A stretch of 64,000 nt of DNA from Chitinolyticbacter albus (GCF_024437655.1 NZ_JANBVF010000001.1:124001-188000); one strand, 5' to 3'; counted from the first letter of the stretch, positions 8,329 through 17,260 are shown. A program made the numbers and translations. The notes: a model not told the origin generated them from the sequence alone.

Positions 8329-9072
8329 ATGCTCTCCACCATCCCGGTCCAAGACACCAGCATCAAGCATCTGCGCCAGGCGTGCTCCAACTGCAGCCTG
8401 CGTGAACTCTGCCTTCCACTGGGTTTGTCGGTCGAAGAAATGCGCCACGTCGATGAACTCGTCAGCCAGGGTCGGCCCGTCAAACGAGGCGATGCACTCT
8501 ACCGTGCTGGCGAACCATTTCGCGCACTCTTTGCGGTGAAGCTGGGTTTCTTCAAGACCAGCGTGGTATCCGAGGATGGGCGCGAACAGGTCACCGGTTT
8601 TCATATGACCGGCGATTTGATTGGCCTTGATGCCGTCAGTACCGATCTTCATACCTGCGATGCCGTGGCGCTCGAAGACAGCCAGGTTTGCGAGCTGCCC
8701 TTTGTCGAAATGGAGGAGCTGGCGCGCAAGATTCCGGCCATCCAGCATCATTTGTACAAGGTGATGAGCCGCGAAATCGTGCGCGACCATGGCGTGATGC
8801 TGTTGCTGGGCAATATGAAGGCCGAAGAGCGTATCGCGGCCTTCCTGCTCAACCTGTCGCAACGCTTTGCGCAGCGCGGCTATTCGGCATCGAGTTTTCA
8901 TCTACGGATGACGCGCGAAGAAATCGGCAGCTATCTGGGCCTCAAGCTGGAAACGGTAAGTCGTACGCTTTCCAAGTTCCAGGAGCAGGGCTACATCAAG
9001 GTGCAGAACCGCCTGATCGAAATCATCCAGATCGACGCGCTGCGACAATTGGTCAGCAACTGCCAAGGCTGA
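8329..9072 (+). CDS. fnr: FNR/ANR-type oxygen-sensing transcription regulator
   Basis: 247 residues from the ATG at 8329, which follows AGGGA; a GTG at 8305 is an alternative. The N-terminus has the iron-sulfur ligands CSNCSLRELC, and a fourth Cys occurs near VCELPF, matching Cys122 of E. coli FNR. A cyclic-nucleotide-binding-type beta-roll follows. The C-terminal helix-turn-helix has the specificity residues ETVSRT (E-x2-SR), as in FNR. It should bind a [4Fe-4S] cluster and activate anaerobic genes; the perfect FNR box upstream suggests autoregulation as well as control of hemN. Confidence 0.95.
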   Translation: MLSTIPVQDTSIKHLRQACSNCSLRELCLPLGLSVEEMRHVDELVSQGRPVKRGDALYRAGEPFRALFAVKLGFFKTSVVSEDGREQVTGFHMTGDLIGLDAVSTDLHTCDAVALEDSQVCELPFVEMEELARKIPAIQHHLYKVMSREIVRDHGVMLLLGNMKAEERIAAFLLNLSQRFAQRGYSASSFHLRMTREEIGSYLGLKLETVSRTLSKFQEQGYIKVQNRLIEIIQIDALRQLVSNCQG

Positions 9073-9077
9073 CCCCC

Positions 9078-9662
9078 ATGCCCGGCCCCGTTTGCCTGAT
9101 CGCGCCCGAAGGCCTGTCGGCGCGTTTGCAAAGCCGGCTGGCCCAAGCCGGCTGTGCGGCGGACTGGCTGGGCGCCGCGCCTCCTGCTGCCGTGCCGCAG
9201 AACGCGCTACAACTGAGCGTCGTCGGTACATCCACCGCGATCACATCCCTGGATAGCGTCGAGATCGCCGTCGTGCTCGATCACCCGCTCGCGGAACACC
9301 TAGGCTGGATGCTCGCCGTCAGCGGCAACGCCAACGCGCTGCGGCAAGCGGCACGCTGGCTGGACGCGCTGGCGCCCGTACCACGCGGCTGGCTGCATGT
9401 CGGCTCCGCAGGCGCGGCCGCGTTTGTGGGGGGGATTAATGCGCTGTGGGCCGAGCAGCAGCAACGCATCATTGCCTGGCTCGCCGAACGCGGGCCGCGC
9501 GGCGCGGCGCACTTTGACCCGGCCAGCTGGCAATTGCTCGCGCAGCAGACGCAAAGCGAGCTGCACGCGCTGGCGCGCCGCTATCTGGCAGGCAACCCGG
9601 CACCCGACGAAATCGCAACCCGCCTCGCCCGCGCCATCGCCATGCTCTACCCCGGCACTTGA
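9078..9662 (+). CDS. Hypothetical protein, distantly dehydrogenase-like
   Basis: 194 residues starting 5 bases after the fnr stop, so probably cotranscribed with it. I do not recognise a family with confidence. The segment GSAGAAAFVGGINALWAEQ (about residues 113-131) vaguely recalls the G-x-G-x-G-x3-K-x3-NN helix of 6-phosphogluconate/hydroxyisobutyrate dehydrogenase C-terminal domains, but the catalytic Lys is missing. No signal peptide or membrane helix is visible. Base composition and spacing look like a real gene. Confidence 0.6.
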   Translation: MPGPVCLIAPEGLSARLQSRLAQAGCAADWLGAAPPAAVPQNALQLSVVGTSTAITSLDSVEIAVVLDHPLAEHLGWMLAVSGNANALRQAARWLDALAPVPRGWLHVGSAGAAAFVGGINALWAEQQQRIIAWLAERGPRGAAHFDPASWQLLAQQTQSELHALARRYLAGNPAPDEIATRLARAIAMLYPGT

Positions 9663-9671
9663 AACGGACGT

Positions 9672-9696
9672 AAAAAAGGGCAGCTCAACGCTGCCC
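9672..9696 (-). terminator. Intrinsic terminator of the phasin gene
   Basis: GGGCAGC / GCTGCCC stem with a 5-base loop, followed on the minus strand by six T residues. It sits 40 bases after the phasin stop. Confidence 0.9.
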
Positions 9697-9735
9697 TGAA
9701 TGGACCCCCTGAAGGGATCAACGGGGAAATACAAA

Positions 9736-10284
9736 TCAGGCGACGGCTGCCTTGCTCTGTTGTTTAGCCACCTTGGCGGCTTGCTCGGCGCCAGCAACGG
9801 CAGCCTGGGTCAGTTCGCTGGCAATCTTCTGCGTGCTGCGCGTCACGGCGTCATAGGTGTTGGCGGCTGTTTCCACGGCATTGCGGAACACAGCCACTGC
9901 GGCACCCGAGCCGACCGGTGCGACTTCAGCAGCCTTATCCAGCGAGCTGATCAGGTTCTTGTTGAAGCCGAGCACCTGTTCTTCGACCAGGCGATTGACT
10001 TCGTGCTGGGTTGCGCTGGCGACGTCGAACACCGAGCGCGCAGCTTGCAGGACCTTGTCGACGGAGGGCTGTGCCAGCTGTTTTTGCAGCGCCACGAGGC
10101 CTTGTGCATCCTTCACTTCGGCCAGCGCCTTGGCCGCTTGAGCCTGTTCGGCGAGCACGTCACGCGCGATGCCCAGTTGCAGGCCTACCAGGCGTTCGAC
10201 GCCGTTGAAGACGATTTGCGACAGGCGCAGCGATTTTTCCAGACCAGCTTGTTGGGCTTCGGTGTACTGATTGACGTTGAACAT
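9736..10284 (-). CDS. phaP: Phasin family protein
   Basis: 182 residues from MFNVNQYTEAQQAG; GGAG lies 7 bases before this ATG. The protein is Ala/Gln-rich, almost wholly alpha-helical with no membrane segment. It shows the phasin_2 pattern seen in beta-proteobacterial PhaP, including a conserved N-terminus and repeats of VQ/EQ-type amphipathic helix. Phasins coat polyhydroxyalkanoate granules and limit their size. No polymer synthase is in the window. A clear promoter and a strong terminator make this a single-gene unit. Confidence 0.9.
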   Translation of the reverse strand: MFNVNQYTEAQQAGLEKSLRLSQIVFNGVERLVGLQLGIARDVLAEQAQAAKALAEVKDAQGLVALQKQLAQPSVDKVLQAARSVFDVASATQHEVNRLVEEQVLGFNKNLISSLDKAAEVAPVGSGAAVAVFRNAVETAANTYDAVTRSTQKIASELTQAAVAGAEQAAKVAKQQSKAAVA

Positions 10285-10302
10285 GCGGGGGCTCCATGAA
10301 TT

Positions 10303-10327
10303 GTGCATTGCAACAAGTAGTGCATTG
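10303..10327. promoter_or_regulatory. Direct repeat GTGCATTG in the phasin promoter, possible repressor site
   Basis: Two identical copies of GTGCATTG (10303-10310 and 10320-10327) are spaced 17 bases apart; the second overlaps the -10 box. Phasin genes are typically repressed by PhaR. That this is its binding site is inference. Confidence 0.4.
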
Positions 10328-10352
10328 TTGGAGTCGGACGCTGTCGAGTCAA
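10324..10352 (-). promoter_or_regulatory. Sigma-70-type promoter of the phasin gene
   Basis: On the minus strand a -35 box TTGACT is separated by exactly 17 bases from AACAAT, about 40 bases before the phasin start codon. Confidence 0.6.
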
Positions 10353-10393
10353 GTTATTTTTGTGCACCGCAACATGTCGGTGACGGGCGGCAT

Positions 10394-10420
10394 AAAAAAA
10401 AAGCGGCATCGCCGCTTTTT
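10394..10420 (-). terminator. Intrinsic terminator after the YjfB-like gene
   Basis: AAGCGGC-ATC-GCCGCTT stem flanked by an A-run and a T-run, giving a terminator readable in both directions. It lies 18 bases after the stop of the small gene. Confidence 0.88.
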
Positions 10421-10437
10421 CCAATAAAAACAACCGC

Positions 10438-10629
10438 TCAGGCCTGTACATCGACCGTTTGCCCCAGATGACTGGGATTGTTATACGACGCGGGCTGCGG
10501 TAAGCCCTCGAGCAGAGAGAGCGCATTCTGTTGCTGGATATCCAGTGCCTTGCGCAGCACGTTGTTGGTCACGACGTACTCGGATGGCTGGGCATTGCTG
10601 GCAGCGTTGGTGAGCGACATGGTTTCCAT
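10438..10629 (-). CDS. YjfB-like small protein (putative motility-associated)
   Basis: 63 residues. The segment NNVLRKALDIQQQNALSLLE resembles the YjfB family (short proteins with a K-x-x-D-x-Q-x-x-A core, often annotated putative motility protein). AAGGAG lies 8 bases before this ATG, which favours it over the in-frame ATG at 10620. The gene has its own terminator and is divergent from dnaE. Function is unknown. Confidence 0.78.
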   Translation of the reverse strand: METMSLTNAASNAQPSEYVVTNNVLRKALDIQQQNALSLLEGLPQPASYNNPSHLGQTVDVQA

Positions 10630-10726
10630 AACAGCAACTCCTTATTTACGTTCGCACCATAACGCCCAGCTTCACTCACTGACAAGCATTTCGGGATCAA
10701 CGGCAAGCGCGACGCCGTTCACGCCA

Positions 10727-10753
10727 TTGTGCAGCCGGCAGCTGCGGTAAAAT
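10727..10753 (+). promoter_or_regulatory. Putative dnaE promoter, start-proximal
   Basis: TAAAAT at 10748-10753 is preceded by a TTGTGC-like -35 at 10727. The spacer of 15 bases is short. The -10 ends only 6 bases before the dnaE ATG, so transcription would begin at or near the start codon. Confidence 0.45.
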
Positions 10754-10759
10754 GCCCCG

Positions 10760-13700
10760 ATGAACGCTCCTGCCTTTATCCATCTTCGCCTCCATTCCGA
10801 ATTTTCCGTCGTCGACGGCATCGTGCGCATCGACGACGCCGTGAAGCGTGCTGTCGAGCTTGACCAGCCCGCGCTTGGCGTATCGGACCTGATGAATCTC
10901 TTTGGCATGGTCAAGCAGTACAAGGCCTGCCGCAGCGCCGGGATCAAGCCCATCGTTGCCATCGATGCGCGCATCGAAAACGAGGACGACCCGGATAAGC
11001 CCTACCGTGTGCTGCTGATCGCCAGGAATCGTGCGGGCTATGGCCGCTTGTGCGAGCTGCTGACCGACGCGTATCTGCATAACCAGTACCGCGGCTATGG
11101 CGAACTGAAGAAGGAATGGCTGGCCGCCCAGCCCAATGGCGATCTGATCTGCCTGTCCGGCGCGCACATGGGTGAAGTCGGTCAGGCGTTGCTCAACGGC
11201 AATTACGCGGCCGCAACTGCGGCGGCGCAGTGGTGGTCGGCACAATTCCCAAACAGCTTCTATCTGGAGTTGCAGCGCAGCGGCAAGCCCGAATGCGAAA
11301 CCAGCGTGCAAGGCCACCTGGATCTCGCGTCCGATCTCGATCTGCCGGTGGTCGCCACCCATGCGATCCAGTTCATGGACAAGGGCGACTTCAAAGCGCA
11401 CGAGGCGCGCGTCTGTATCGCCGAAGGCTTTGTTGTCTCCGACAAGCGCAGGCCACGTAATTTCACCGAAGAGCAGTACTACAAGACGCCGGCCGAGATG
11501 GCCGCACTGTTCGCCGACGTTCCCGAGGCGCTCGCCAACTCGATCGAAATCGCCCGCCGCTGCAACGTGAACGTACAGCTGGGCAAGAATTACCTGCCCG
11601 ATTTTCCTACGCCGGAAGGCATGACGCTGAACGACTTTCTCGTTCACTTGGCGCACGAAGGCCTGGAAAACCGTTTGCTGCAGCTGTACCCGGACGAAGC
11701 CAAGCGCGATGCCGAGCGGCCGCGCTATCTGGAGCGGCTGAAGTTCGAGACCGACACCATCATCCAGATGGGTTTTCCCGGCTACTTCCTGATCGTGGCG
11801 GACTTCATCATCTGGGGTAAGCAGAACGGCTGCCCGGTGGGCCCCGGCCGCGGCTCGGGCGCGGGCTCGCTGGTCGCCTACGCGCTTGGCATCACCGATA
11901 TCGATCCGACCGCCTACGCGCTGCTGTTCGAGCGTTTCCTCAACCCCGAGCGGGTGTCGATGCCCGACTTCGATATCGACTTCTGCCAGGACAACCGCTG
12001 GCGCGTGATCGAGTACGTGCGCGAGAAATACGGCGCCGAGGCTGTCAGCCAGATCGCCACCTTCGGCACCATGGCGGCCAAGGCCGTGGTGCGCGACGTC
12101 GGCCGCGTGCTCGATCTGCCTTATATGTTCTGCGACGGCCTCTCCAAGATGATTCCGGCGGCGCCCGGCAAGCAGTACAGCCTGGATGACGCGGTGGAGA
12201 TGGTGCCTGAGCTTGCCGAGCGGGTGCAGAACGAAGACGAAGTGAAAGAGCTGTGGGAGCTGGCCAAGACGCTGGAAGGCCTGACCCGCAATATCGGCAT
12301 GCACGCCGGCGGCGTGCTGATCGCGCCGGGCCGCATCACCGATTTCTGCCCGGTCTACCAGGCCAGCGGCGCCGATGCGTCACCCGTCTCGATGCTGGAC
12401 AAGGACGACGTCGAGCAGATCGGCCTCGTGAAGTTCGACTTCTTGGGCCTGCGCAACCTCACCATCATCGAGCTGGCACTGCAATACATCCAGAAGGAAA
12501 CTGGCCAGTACCTCGACCTGATGAGCCTGGGTTTCGAAGACCAGGCGGCCTACCAGGTGTTCCGTGACGCCAACACCACGGGGGTGTTCCAGGTTGAATC
12601 GGACGGCATGAAGCGACTGCTGGAAAAGCTGCAGCCCGACCGTTTCGAAGACATCATCGCCGTGCTGGCGCTCTACCGACCGGGCCCCTTGGGCTCAGGT
12701 ATGGTCGACACCTTCATCAACCGCAAGAAGGGTCTGGAAACGCCCGACTACTTCCACCCCGACCTCGAGCAGTGCCTGGAGCCGACCTACGGCGTGATCG
12801 TGTACCAGGAACAGGTGATGCAGATCTCGCAGATCATCGGCGGCTATACGCTCGGTGGCGCCGACATGCTGCGCCGGGCCATGGGCAAGAAAAAACCCGA
12901 GGAGATGGCCAAGCACCGCACCACCATCGCCGAGGGTGCCGCGCAGAAGGGCTACGACCCGGCGCTGGCCGAACACCTGTTCGATCTGATGACCAAGTTC
13001 GCCGAGTACGGCTTCAACAAGTCGCACACCGCCGCCTACGCCGTCGTCAGCTATCACACCGCCTGGCTCAAGGCGCACCACACTGCCGCCTTTATGGCCG
13101 CCACCATGAGTTCGGAACTGGACAACACCGACCAGCTCAAGGTGTTCTACGACGATTGCGTCGAGAAGAACCGGCTTAAGCTGCTACCGCCGGACGTGAA
13201 CGAGGGGTTCTACCGTTTCGTCCCGGTCGGCAAACGCGAAATCCGTTATGCGCTGGGCGCGGTGAAGGGCGTGGGCGAGAATGCAGTGAACATGATCGTC
13301 GCCGAGCGCGAAGCGAACGGTCCGTTCAAGGATCTGTACGACTTCTGCCGTCGTACCGACAAAAAGGAAGTGAACAAGCGGGTGATCGAGGCGTTGATCC
13401 GCGGCGGCGCGTTCGACGCCATCGACGACCATCGCGCCCGGCTGATGGCCAATGTCGAGCAGGCGATGGCGCTGGCCGAGACCGAAGCGGCCAACGCCAA
13501 CCAGGGTTCGCTGTTCGACGTGTTCGAAGCCACTGCCGCCCCCACGATCGAGCAGATCGAGGCCACGCGCTGGGACGACAAGATCAAGCTCGCCGAAGAG
13601 AAGACCGCGATTGGCTTCTATCTCTCTGGCCACCCGTTCGACGCGCACGCCAAGGGCATCCGTCACTTCCTCAAGACCCGGCTCGATCGGCTGGAACCGA

Positions 13701-14197
13701 GGAAGGAGCTGCAGTATCTCGCCGGCATCGTCTCCGGCATCCGGGTGAAGAATGGCGATCGCGGGCGCATGGCCTTTGTCCAGCTGGACGACGGTAACGG
13801 CAAGGTCGAGGTCTCGCTGTATTCCGAGGTCTACGAGGAGCACCGTACCAAGCTCAAGGACGACACGCTGCTGGTGGTATTGGGCAAGGTGAGCGAGGAC
13901 CGCTTCAATGGCGGGATGCGCGTGGTGGCCGATGCGGTGATGGACGCCGCGGAAGCGCGCAGCCAGTTCGCCCGCGCGCTGGCGATCAACCTCAACGGCA
14001 ACGCCGATGCCGCCAAGCTGCAGACGCTGCTGTCCGGCTATATCGGCGGCCGTTGCTTGGTAGAGATCGACTACCGCAACGCCGACGCACAATGCCAGCT
14101 ACGGCTATCGGATGCGTGGCGGGTGACGCTGCACGACGAGTTGCTGACCCAGCTCAAGGCCGGTTTCGGCGATGCCGCGATCAGCGTGCGCTATTGA
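10760..14197 (+). CDS. dnaE: DNA polymerase III subunit alpha
   Basis: 1145 residues, in the normal range for DnaE. The start MNAPAFIHLRLHSEFSVVDG gives the PHP domain (HLRLHSEFS). The catalytic palm has PDFDIDF (about residues 400-406) and GPGRGSGAGSLVAYALGI. Downstream are the helix-hairpin-helix (about residues 820-860) and the OB-fold (GIVSGIRVKNGDRGRMAFVQ). It is the replicative polymerase subunit. No Shine-Dalgarno sequence precedes the ATG and the likely -10 box is immediately upstream, so the message may be leaderless. It is monocistronic as far as can be seen. Confidence 0.98.
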   Translation: MNAPAFIHLRLHSEFSVVDGIVRIDDAVKRAVELDQPALGVSDLMNLFGMVKQYKACRSAGIKPIVAIDARIENEDDPDKPYRVLLIARNRAGYGRLCELLTDAYLHNQYRGYGELKKEWLAAQPNGDLICLSGAHMGEVGQALLNGNYAAATAAAQWWSAQFPNSFYLELQRSGKPECETSVQGHLDLASDLDLPVVATHAIQFMDKGDFKAHEARVCIAEGFVVSDKRRPRNFTEEQYYKTPAEMAALFADVPEALANSIEIARRCNVNVQLGKNYLPDFPTPEGMTLNDFLVHLAHEGLENRLLQLYPDEAKRDAERPRYLERLKFETDTIIQMGFPGYFLIVADFIIWGKQNGCPVGPGRGSGAGSLVAYALGITDIDPTAYALLFERFLNPERVSMPDFDIDFCQDNRWRVIEYVREKYGAEAVSQIATFGTMAAKAVVRDVGRVLDLPYMFCDGLSKMIPAAPGKQYSLDDAVEMVPELAERVQNEDEVKELWELAKTLEGLTRNIGMHAGGVLIAPGRITDFCPVYQASGADASPVSMLDKDDVEQIGLVKFDFLGLRNLTIIELALQYIQKETGQYLDLMSLGFEDQAAYQVFRDANTTGVFQVESDGMKRLLEKLQPDRFEDIIAVLALYRPGPLGSGMVDTFINRKKGLETPDYFHPDLEQCLEPTYGVIVYQEQVMQISQIIGGYTLGGADMLRRAMGKKKPEEMAKHRTTIAEGAAQKGYDPALAEHLFDLMTKFAEYGFNKSHTAAYAVVSYHTAWLKAHHTAAFMAATMSSELDNTDQLKVFYDDCVEKNRLKLLPPDVNEGFYRFVPVGKREIRYALGAVKGVGENAVNMIVAEREANGPFKDLYDFCRRTDKKEVNKRVIEALIRGGAFDAIDDHRARLMANVEQAMALAETEAANANQGSLFDVFEATAAPTIEQIEATRWDDKIKLAEEKTAIGFYLSGHPFDAHAKGIRHFLKTRLDRLEPRKELQYLAGIVSGIRVKNGDRGRMAFVQLDDGNGKVEVSLYSEVYEEHRTKLKDDTLLVVLGKVSEDRFNGGMRVVADAVMDAAEARSQFARALAINLNGNADAAKLQTLLSGYIGGRCLVEIDYRNADAQCQLRLSDAWRVTLHDELLTQLKAGFGDAAISVRY

Positions 14198-14532
14198 TGA
14201 GTGACGCGGTCCATCGCCCGTGACGGCCTGGACCGCGCAAGCGCACCATCCAGGGTGTAGCGTGGCGAACAAGATCCAGCGCAGCGATTCAGCGCGAAAC
14301 GCCCTGAAAGGCGTTGAACCGGACTCCTGTGATCGCGCTGAAATGTGATGACCCGGACTCCCTTCGGTCGCAAACAGCACAACGAGTGTGACCAGTGAGT
14401 GCGATGTAGGCCAAGGATGCTGTCAGCAACGCGCGGCGGCTAACAGCGCCTTCCAGTTCCTGTAGCGGCATCTGCCCATATTCTGCATTTTTCCGTTTAC
14501 AATCATCACCTTTTTCGAAAATCCGGATTCAA
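14198..14532. other. 335-base gene-free stretch with short repeats, possible IS remnant
   Basis: No convincing gene is seen. An 11-base near-repeat (AACCGGACTCC at 14317, ACCCGGACTCC at 14351), a hairpin AACGCC / GGCGTT (14298-14315) and the words TGTGATC and ATGTGAT recall the repeated terminal sites of IS21-type elements. No transposase reading frame remains. A TACAAT box at 14498-14503 may be the -10 of the next gene. Confidence 0.35.
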
Positions 14533-15501
14533 ATGAACGACTTGGACTTGGCGCTGGCACGCCTCAATGCCGGTGCGCTGGTGGCCATCCCCACCGAAAC
14601 CGTCTACGGCCTCGCCGCCGACGCCAGCAACCCGGAAGCGGTTGCGCGCATCTTTGCGCTCAAAGGCCGGCCGGCCGATCACCCCGTGATTGTTCACATC
14701 GCTGGCAGTGCGCAACTGACCGACTGGGCACAAGATATTCCGGATACCGCTTGGCAACTGGCCGAAGCCTTCTGGCCCGGTCCGCTCACACTCATCCTCA
14801 AGCGCCAGCCGCATGTGCTTGATGCCGTCACTGGTGGCCAGGATACCGTGGGTCTGCGCGCGCCCGCCCATCCGCTGACTAGTCAGCTGCTGCAACAGTT
14901 CGGCGGCGGCCTGGCTGCTCCCTCGGCCAACCGCTTTGGCCACGTCAGCCCCACTACCGCGCAGCATGTGCGCGACGAATTCGGCGACGAGGCTCCACTG
15001 GTGCTCGATGGAGGTCCTTGCCAGGTCGGCGTCGAATCGACCATCGTCAGCCTGATCGATGGCGCGCCCAAACTGCTGCGGCCGGGTGGGATTCTGCGAG
15101 AACAGATCGAGAACCTGCTGGGCATGAAGCTGGAACATCACCAGCACGCACAGACGGCCAAGGTCCGCGTCTCCGGCCTGCTCGACAGCCACTACGCGCC
15201 GCGCACCCCCCTGATTTCCGGCCCGCGCCTGGCGGTACGACAGGCTGCGCTCCTCGCCGCCCAGGCCGGTCAACGCATTGCCCTGATCACCCAATCTGCC
15301 GCTGTAGCAGACGGAGTTTACAGCCACGTTGTGACGATGCCGAGCGAATTCGATGCGTATGCGCAACGGCTATATGACACGCTACGTCAGCTCGACACTT
15401 TCGGCCTCGACGCGTTGTATCTGGAAAACCCACCCACCAACGCGGGCTGGCTGGCGGTGAACGATCGTTTACGCCGGGCGTCCCATCAGCAACTGAACTG
15501 A
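14533..15501 (+). CDS. tsaC: L-threonylcarbamoyladenylate synthase (Sua5/YrdC type)
   Basis: 322 residues: an N-terminal YrdC domain (about 1-200) plus a C-terminal Sua5 domain, so the long Sua5 architecture rather than short TsaC. Visible motifs are IPTETVYGLAADA, ALKGRPADHPVIVH and APSANRFGHVSPT. It makes threonylcarbamoyl-AMP from threonine, bicarbonate and ATP, the first step of t6A37 formation in ANN-decoding tRNAs. It stands alone between dnaE and the pilin operon. Confidence 0.95.
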   Translation: MNDLDLALARLNAGALVAIPTETVYGLAADASNPEAVARIFALKGRPADHPVIVHIAGSAQLTDWAQDIPDTAWQLAEAFWPGPLTLILKRQPHVLDAVTGGQDTVGLRAPAHPLTSQLLQQFGGGLAAPSANRFGHVSPTTAQHVRDEFGDEAPLVLDGGPCQVGVESTIVSLIDGAPKLLRPGGILREQIENLLGMKLEHHQHAQTAKVRVSGLLDSHYAPRTPLISGPRLAVRQAALLAAQAGQRIALITQSAAVADGVYSHVVTMPSEFDAYAQRLYDTLRQLDTFGLDALYLENPPTNAGWLAVNDRLRRASHQQLN

Positions 15502-15570
15502 CTGCCCATCCCCGCACCCTCTCACATGTCAGCATTCGAAATCACCCCCTGCATGAGCAAAATCAAGCAC

Positions 15571-15599
15571 TTGCCGTCCGTAAGGGAAGGCCATAAGAT
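15571..15599 (+). promoter_or_regulatory. Promoter of the minor-pilin operon
   Basis: TTGCCG and TAAGAT are separated by exactly 17 bases, about 45 bases before the first pilin gene. The short leader contains a small hairpin (GTCAG / CTGAC, 15604-15620) and then the strong ribosome site AGGAGGAG. Confidence 0.6.
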
Positions 15600-15642
15600 A
15601 GTGGTCAGAAGAAAACTGACAAAATCATCAGGAGGAGCTCAT

Positions 15643-16080
15643 ATGCTAGCCAAGCACTACCAGCGAATAACCGGGTTCACTTTGATCGAACTAATGATTG
15701 TCGTGGCGATTATAGGCATCCTTGCGATCATAGCAATCCCCAGCTATCAGGAATATGTTCGCAAATCCCGTCGTGCGGATGCCGCCGTTGCGATCAGCAA
15801 AACACAGCAGGCTCAGGAACGCTACCGAGCTAATCAGACTAGTTATTCGGACGATTTCGGTTCGAGCGAGCTCAATTTGGTTTCGACCGCAACCGCAGCG
15901 AAGATGAATAGCGAAAACGGCTATTATGAGCTCGAAATTGCGAGCGAAAGCCCAACCGGATATATCGTCACGGCGACTGCCTTAGGGAGTCAAACTGCGG
16001 ACACTGGATGCACCAGCCTCACATTGACCGTTGAGAACGGGAATGCAACTCGAGCCCCTGCAAGCTGCTGGCAAAAATAA
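15643..16080 (+). CDS. Type IV pilin, PilE-like
   Basis: 145 residues from the ATG at 15643, preceded by AGGAGGAG at 15630; upstream in-frame ATGs lack such a site. The class III prepilin signature is [23 protein letters not shown], cleaved after the Gly by PilD, with Glu5 present. Downstream is the PilE-type [14 protein letters not shown] and a C-terminal disulfide loop (C-x20ish-C, ending ASCWQK). It is probably the minor pilin PilE of a minor-pilin operon rather than the major pilin, judging by its neighbours. The codons here are AT-richer than in dnaE or the decarboxylase on either side. Confidence 0.9.
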   Translation: MLAKHYQRITGFTLIELMIVVAIIGILAIIAIPSYQEYVRKSRRADAAVAISKTQQAQERYRANQTSYSDDFGSSELNLVSTATAAKMNSENGYYELEIASESPTGYIVTATALGSQTADTGCTSLTLTVENGNATRAPASCWQK

Positions 16081-16083
16081 GCC

Positions 16084-16626
16084 ATGACTCACTCTCGCGG
16101 TTTCACCTTAATCGAAATCCTTATCACAGTAGCGCTTCTTGGTATCGCATTAGCGATAGCTGTTCCTTCCCTCACTTCGTGGATCCTTGCGGCAAGGACC
16201 AAAGGCGTTGCAGAAAATCTTGCCCAAGATATCGTCATGGCGCGAGCAGAAGCGATCCGTACCAACAAACCAATCAGGATGAATATCCAGGTAGCGAGTA
16301 GTAGCTGCTATGGATTTTCGACCAACCCATTAGGTTGCAATTGTACGAAAACCAGTAGCACAGATTCTGCTTTTTGCGAAGTAAAACGGGAAGGCGAATG
16401 GCATGGAGTCAGCATTTCCCTCGACTCGGGTCAGTTCAATAACATCATATTCGATTCAACGCGTGGACTGCCTGTCACTAATGCATTTGGCATTTTACCT
16501 GGGACTCAGACGGCTAAAATATCCAGTTCATCAGGGCAAGTAAATGTGAACATGACGGTGATCGGCGGCCTTTGTCTGAGCTCTCCAAGCAGCGCCAAGC
16601 TCACAGGATATCCAGATGCGTGCTGA
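16084..16626 (+). CDS. GspH/FimT family minor pseudopilin
   Basis: 180 residues with the prepilin leader MTHSRG followed by FTLIEILITVALLGIALAIAVP, and the GspH/FimT pattern of a long N-terminal helix (LAQDIVMARAEAIRTNKPI) and a small beta domain. Such proteins (FimU, FimT, GspH) belong to the initiation complex that primes pilus assembly; some FimT proteins bind DNA for natural transformation. It starts 3 bases after the PilE-like gene. It ends in an 11-base overlap with pilW, so translation is coupled. Confidence 0.88.
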   Translation: MTHSRGFTLIEILITVALLGIALAIAVPSLTSWILAARTKGVAENLAQDIVMARAEAIRTNKPIRMNIQVASSSCYGFSTNPLGCNCTKTSSTDSAFCEVKREGEWHGVSISLDSGQFNNIIFDSTRGLPVTNAFGILPGTQTAKISSSSGQVNVNMTVIGGLCLSSPSSAKLTGYPDAC

Positions 16627-17260
16627 TACAAAAACCCCGCTTGACATTTCCAGTCAGAGCGGCTTTACGCTGATCGAAATTTTGATTGCGCTGGCAATTG
16701 GCTTATTTATTATTGGCGCAGCATATGCATATTTTCTCAGCACCTTAAAAACCAGCAAAGCTTTAGTAGCTCAAAGCAATTTACAGCAAGACATACGAGC
16801 CACATCCACTTTGATGCAACGCGACATTCGCCGTGCTGGATATGCACCCAATGGCAGCCCACATACAAGCACAGTCAACAAGATTTGGCTTGGAAAAACA
16901 GATGCAGCGCTCGCGGACAACAATTGCATCCTCTACCGTTACGTGGACGAACGCAACAACCTGCGCAACAGCGGATTTTTACGGTATAGCAATGGCCGTA
17001 TTTACATGAGAACCTCAGGCAGTAGCAACCATTGCCCGTCAAACCCCACAACAAGTAGTGAGTGGGCTACCGTCACAAGCGCGGCCAACTCTTCCGTAGC
17101 CACGTTTATCGTAAACTACATTAGTACCGGCAATCGCCCCCGCATTCAAATTCAACTAACTGCCAAATCAACAACAGATAGCTCAATTTCGTTACCGCTC
17201 ACGTTGCGCATTGTCATGCCCAATGCGCCAACTCTCGGCACTGCGGCTACTGGGGCATGA
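16616..17260 (+). CDS. pilW: PilW family minor pilin
   Basis: 214 residues with the prepilin motif SGFTLIEILIALAIGLFIIGAAYAYF and the PilW signature LQQDIRATSTLMQRDIRRAGY shortly after. PilW is a minor pilin of the priming and tip complex. The start overlaps the previous gene by 11 bases. The stop overlaps the next start as ATGA (17257-17260). The protein is shorter than many PilW proteins. Confidence 0.88.
   Translation: MRADTKTPLDISSQSGFTLIEILIALAIGLFIIGAAYAYFLSTLKTSKALVAQSNLQQDIRATSTLMQRDIRRAGYAPNGSPHTSTVNKIWLGKTDAALADNNCILYRYVDERNNLRNSGFLRYSNGRIYMRTSGSSNHCPSNPTTSSEWATVTSAANSSVATFIVNYISTGNRPRIQIQLTAKSTTDSSISLPLTLRIVMPNAPTLGTAATGA

Noticed and set aside
9078-9662. Firm call of a 6-phosphogluconate-type dehydrogenase for the gene after fnr
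   Set aside because: Only one weak motif fits and the catalytic Lys is absent, so it is kept as hypothetical.
10697-12304. 535-codon minus-strand frame inside dnaE
   Set aside because: Antisense shadow of dnaE with no motif or ribosome site.
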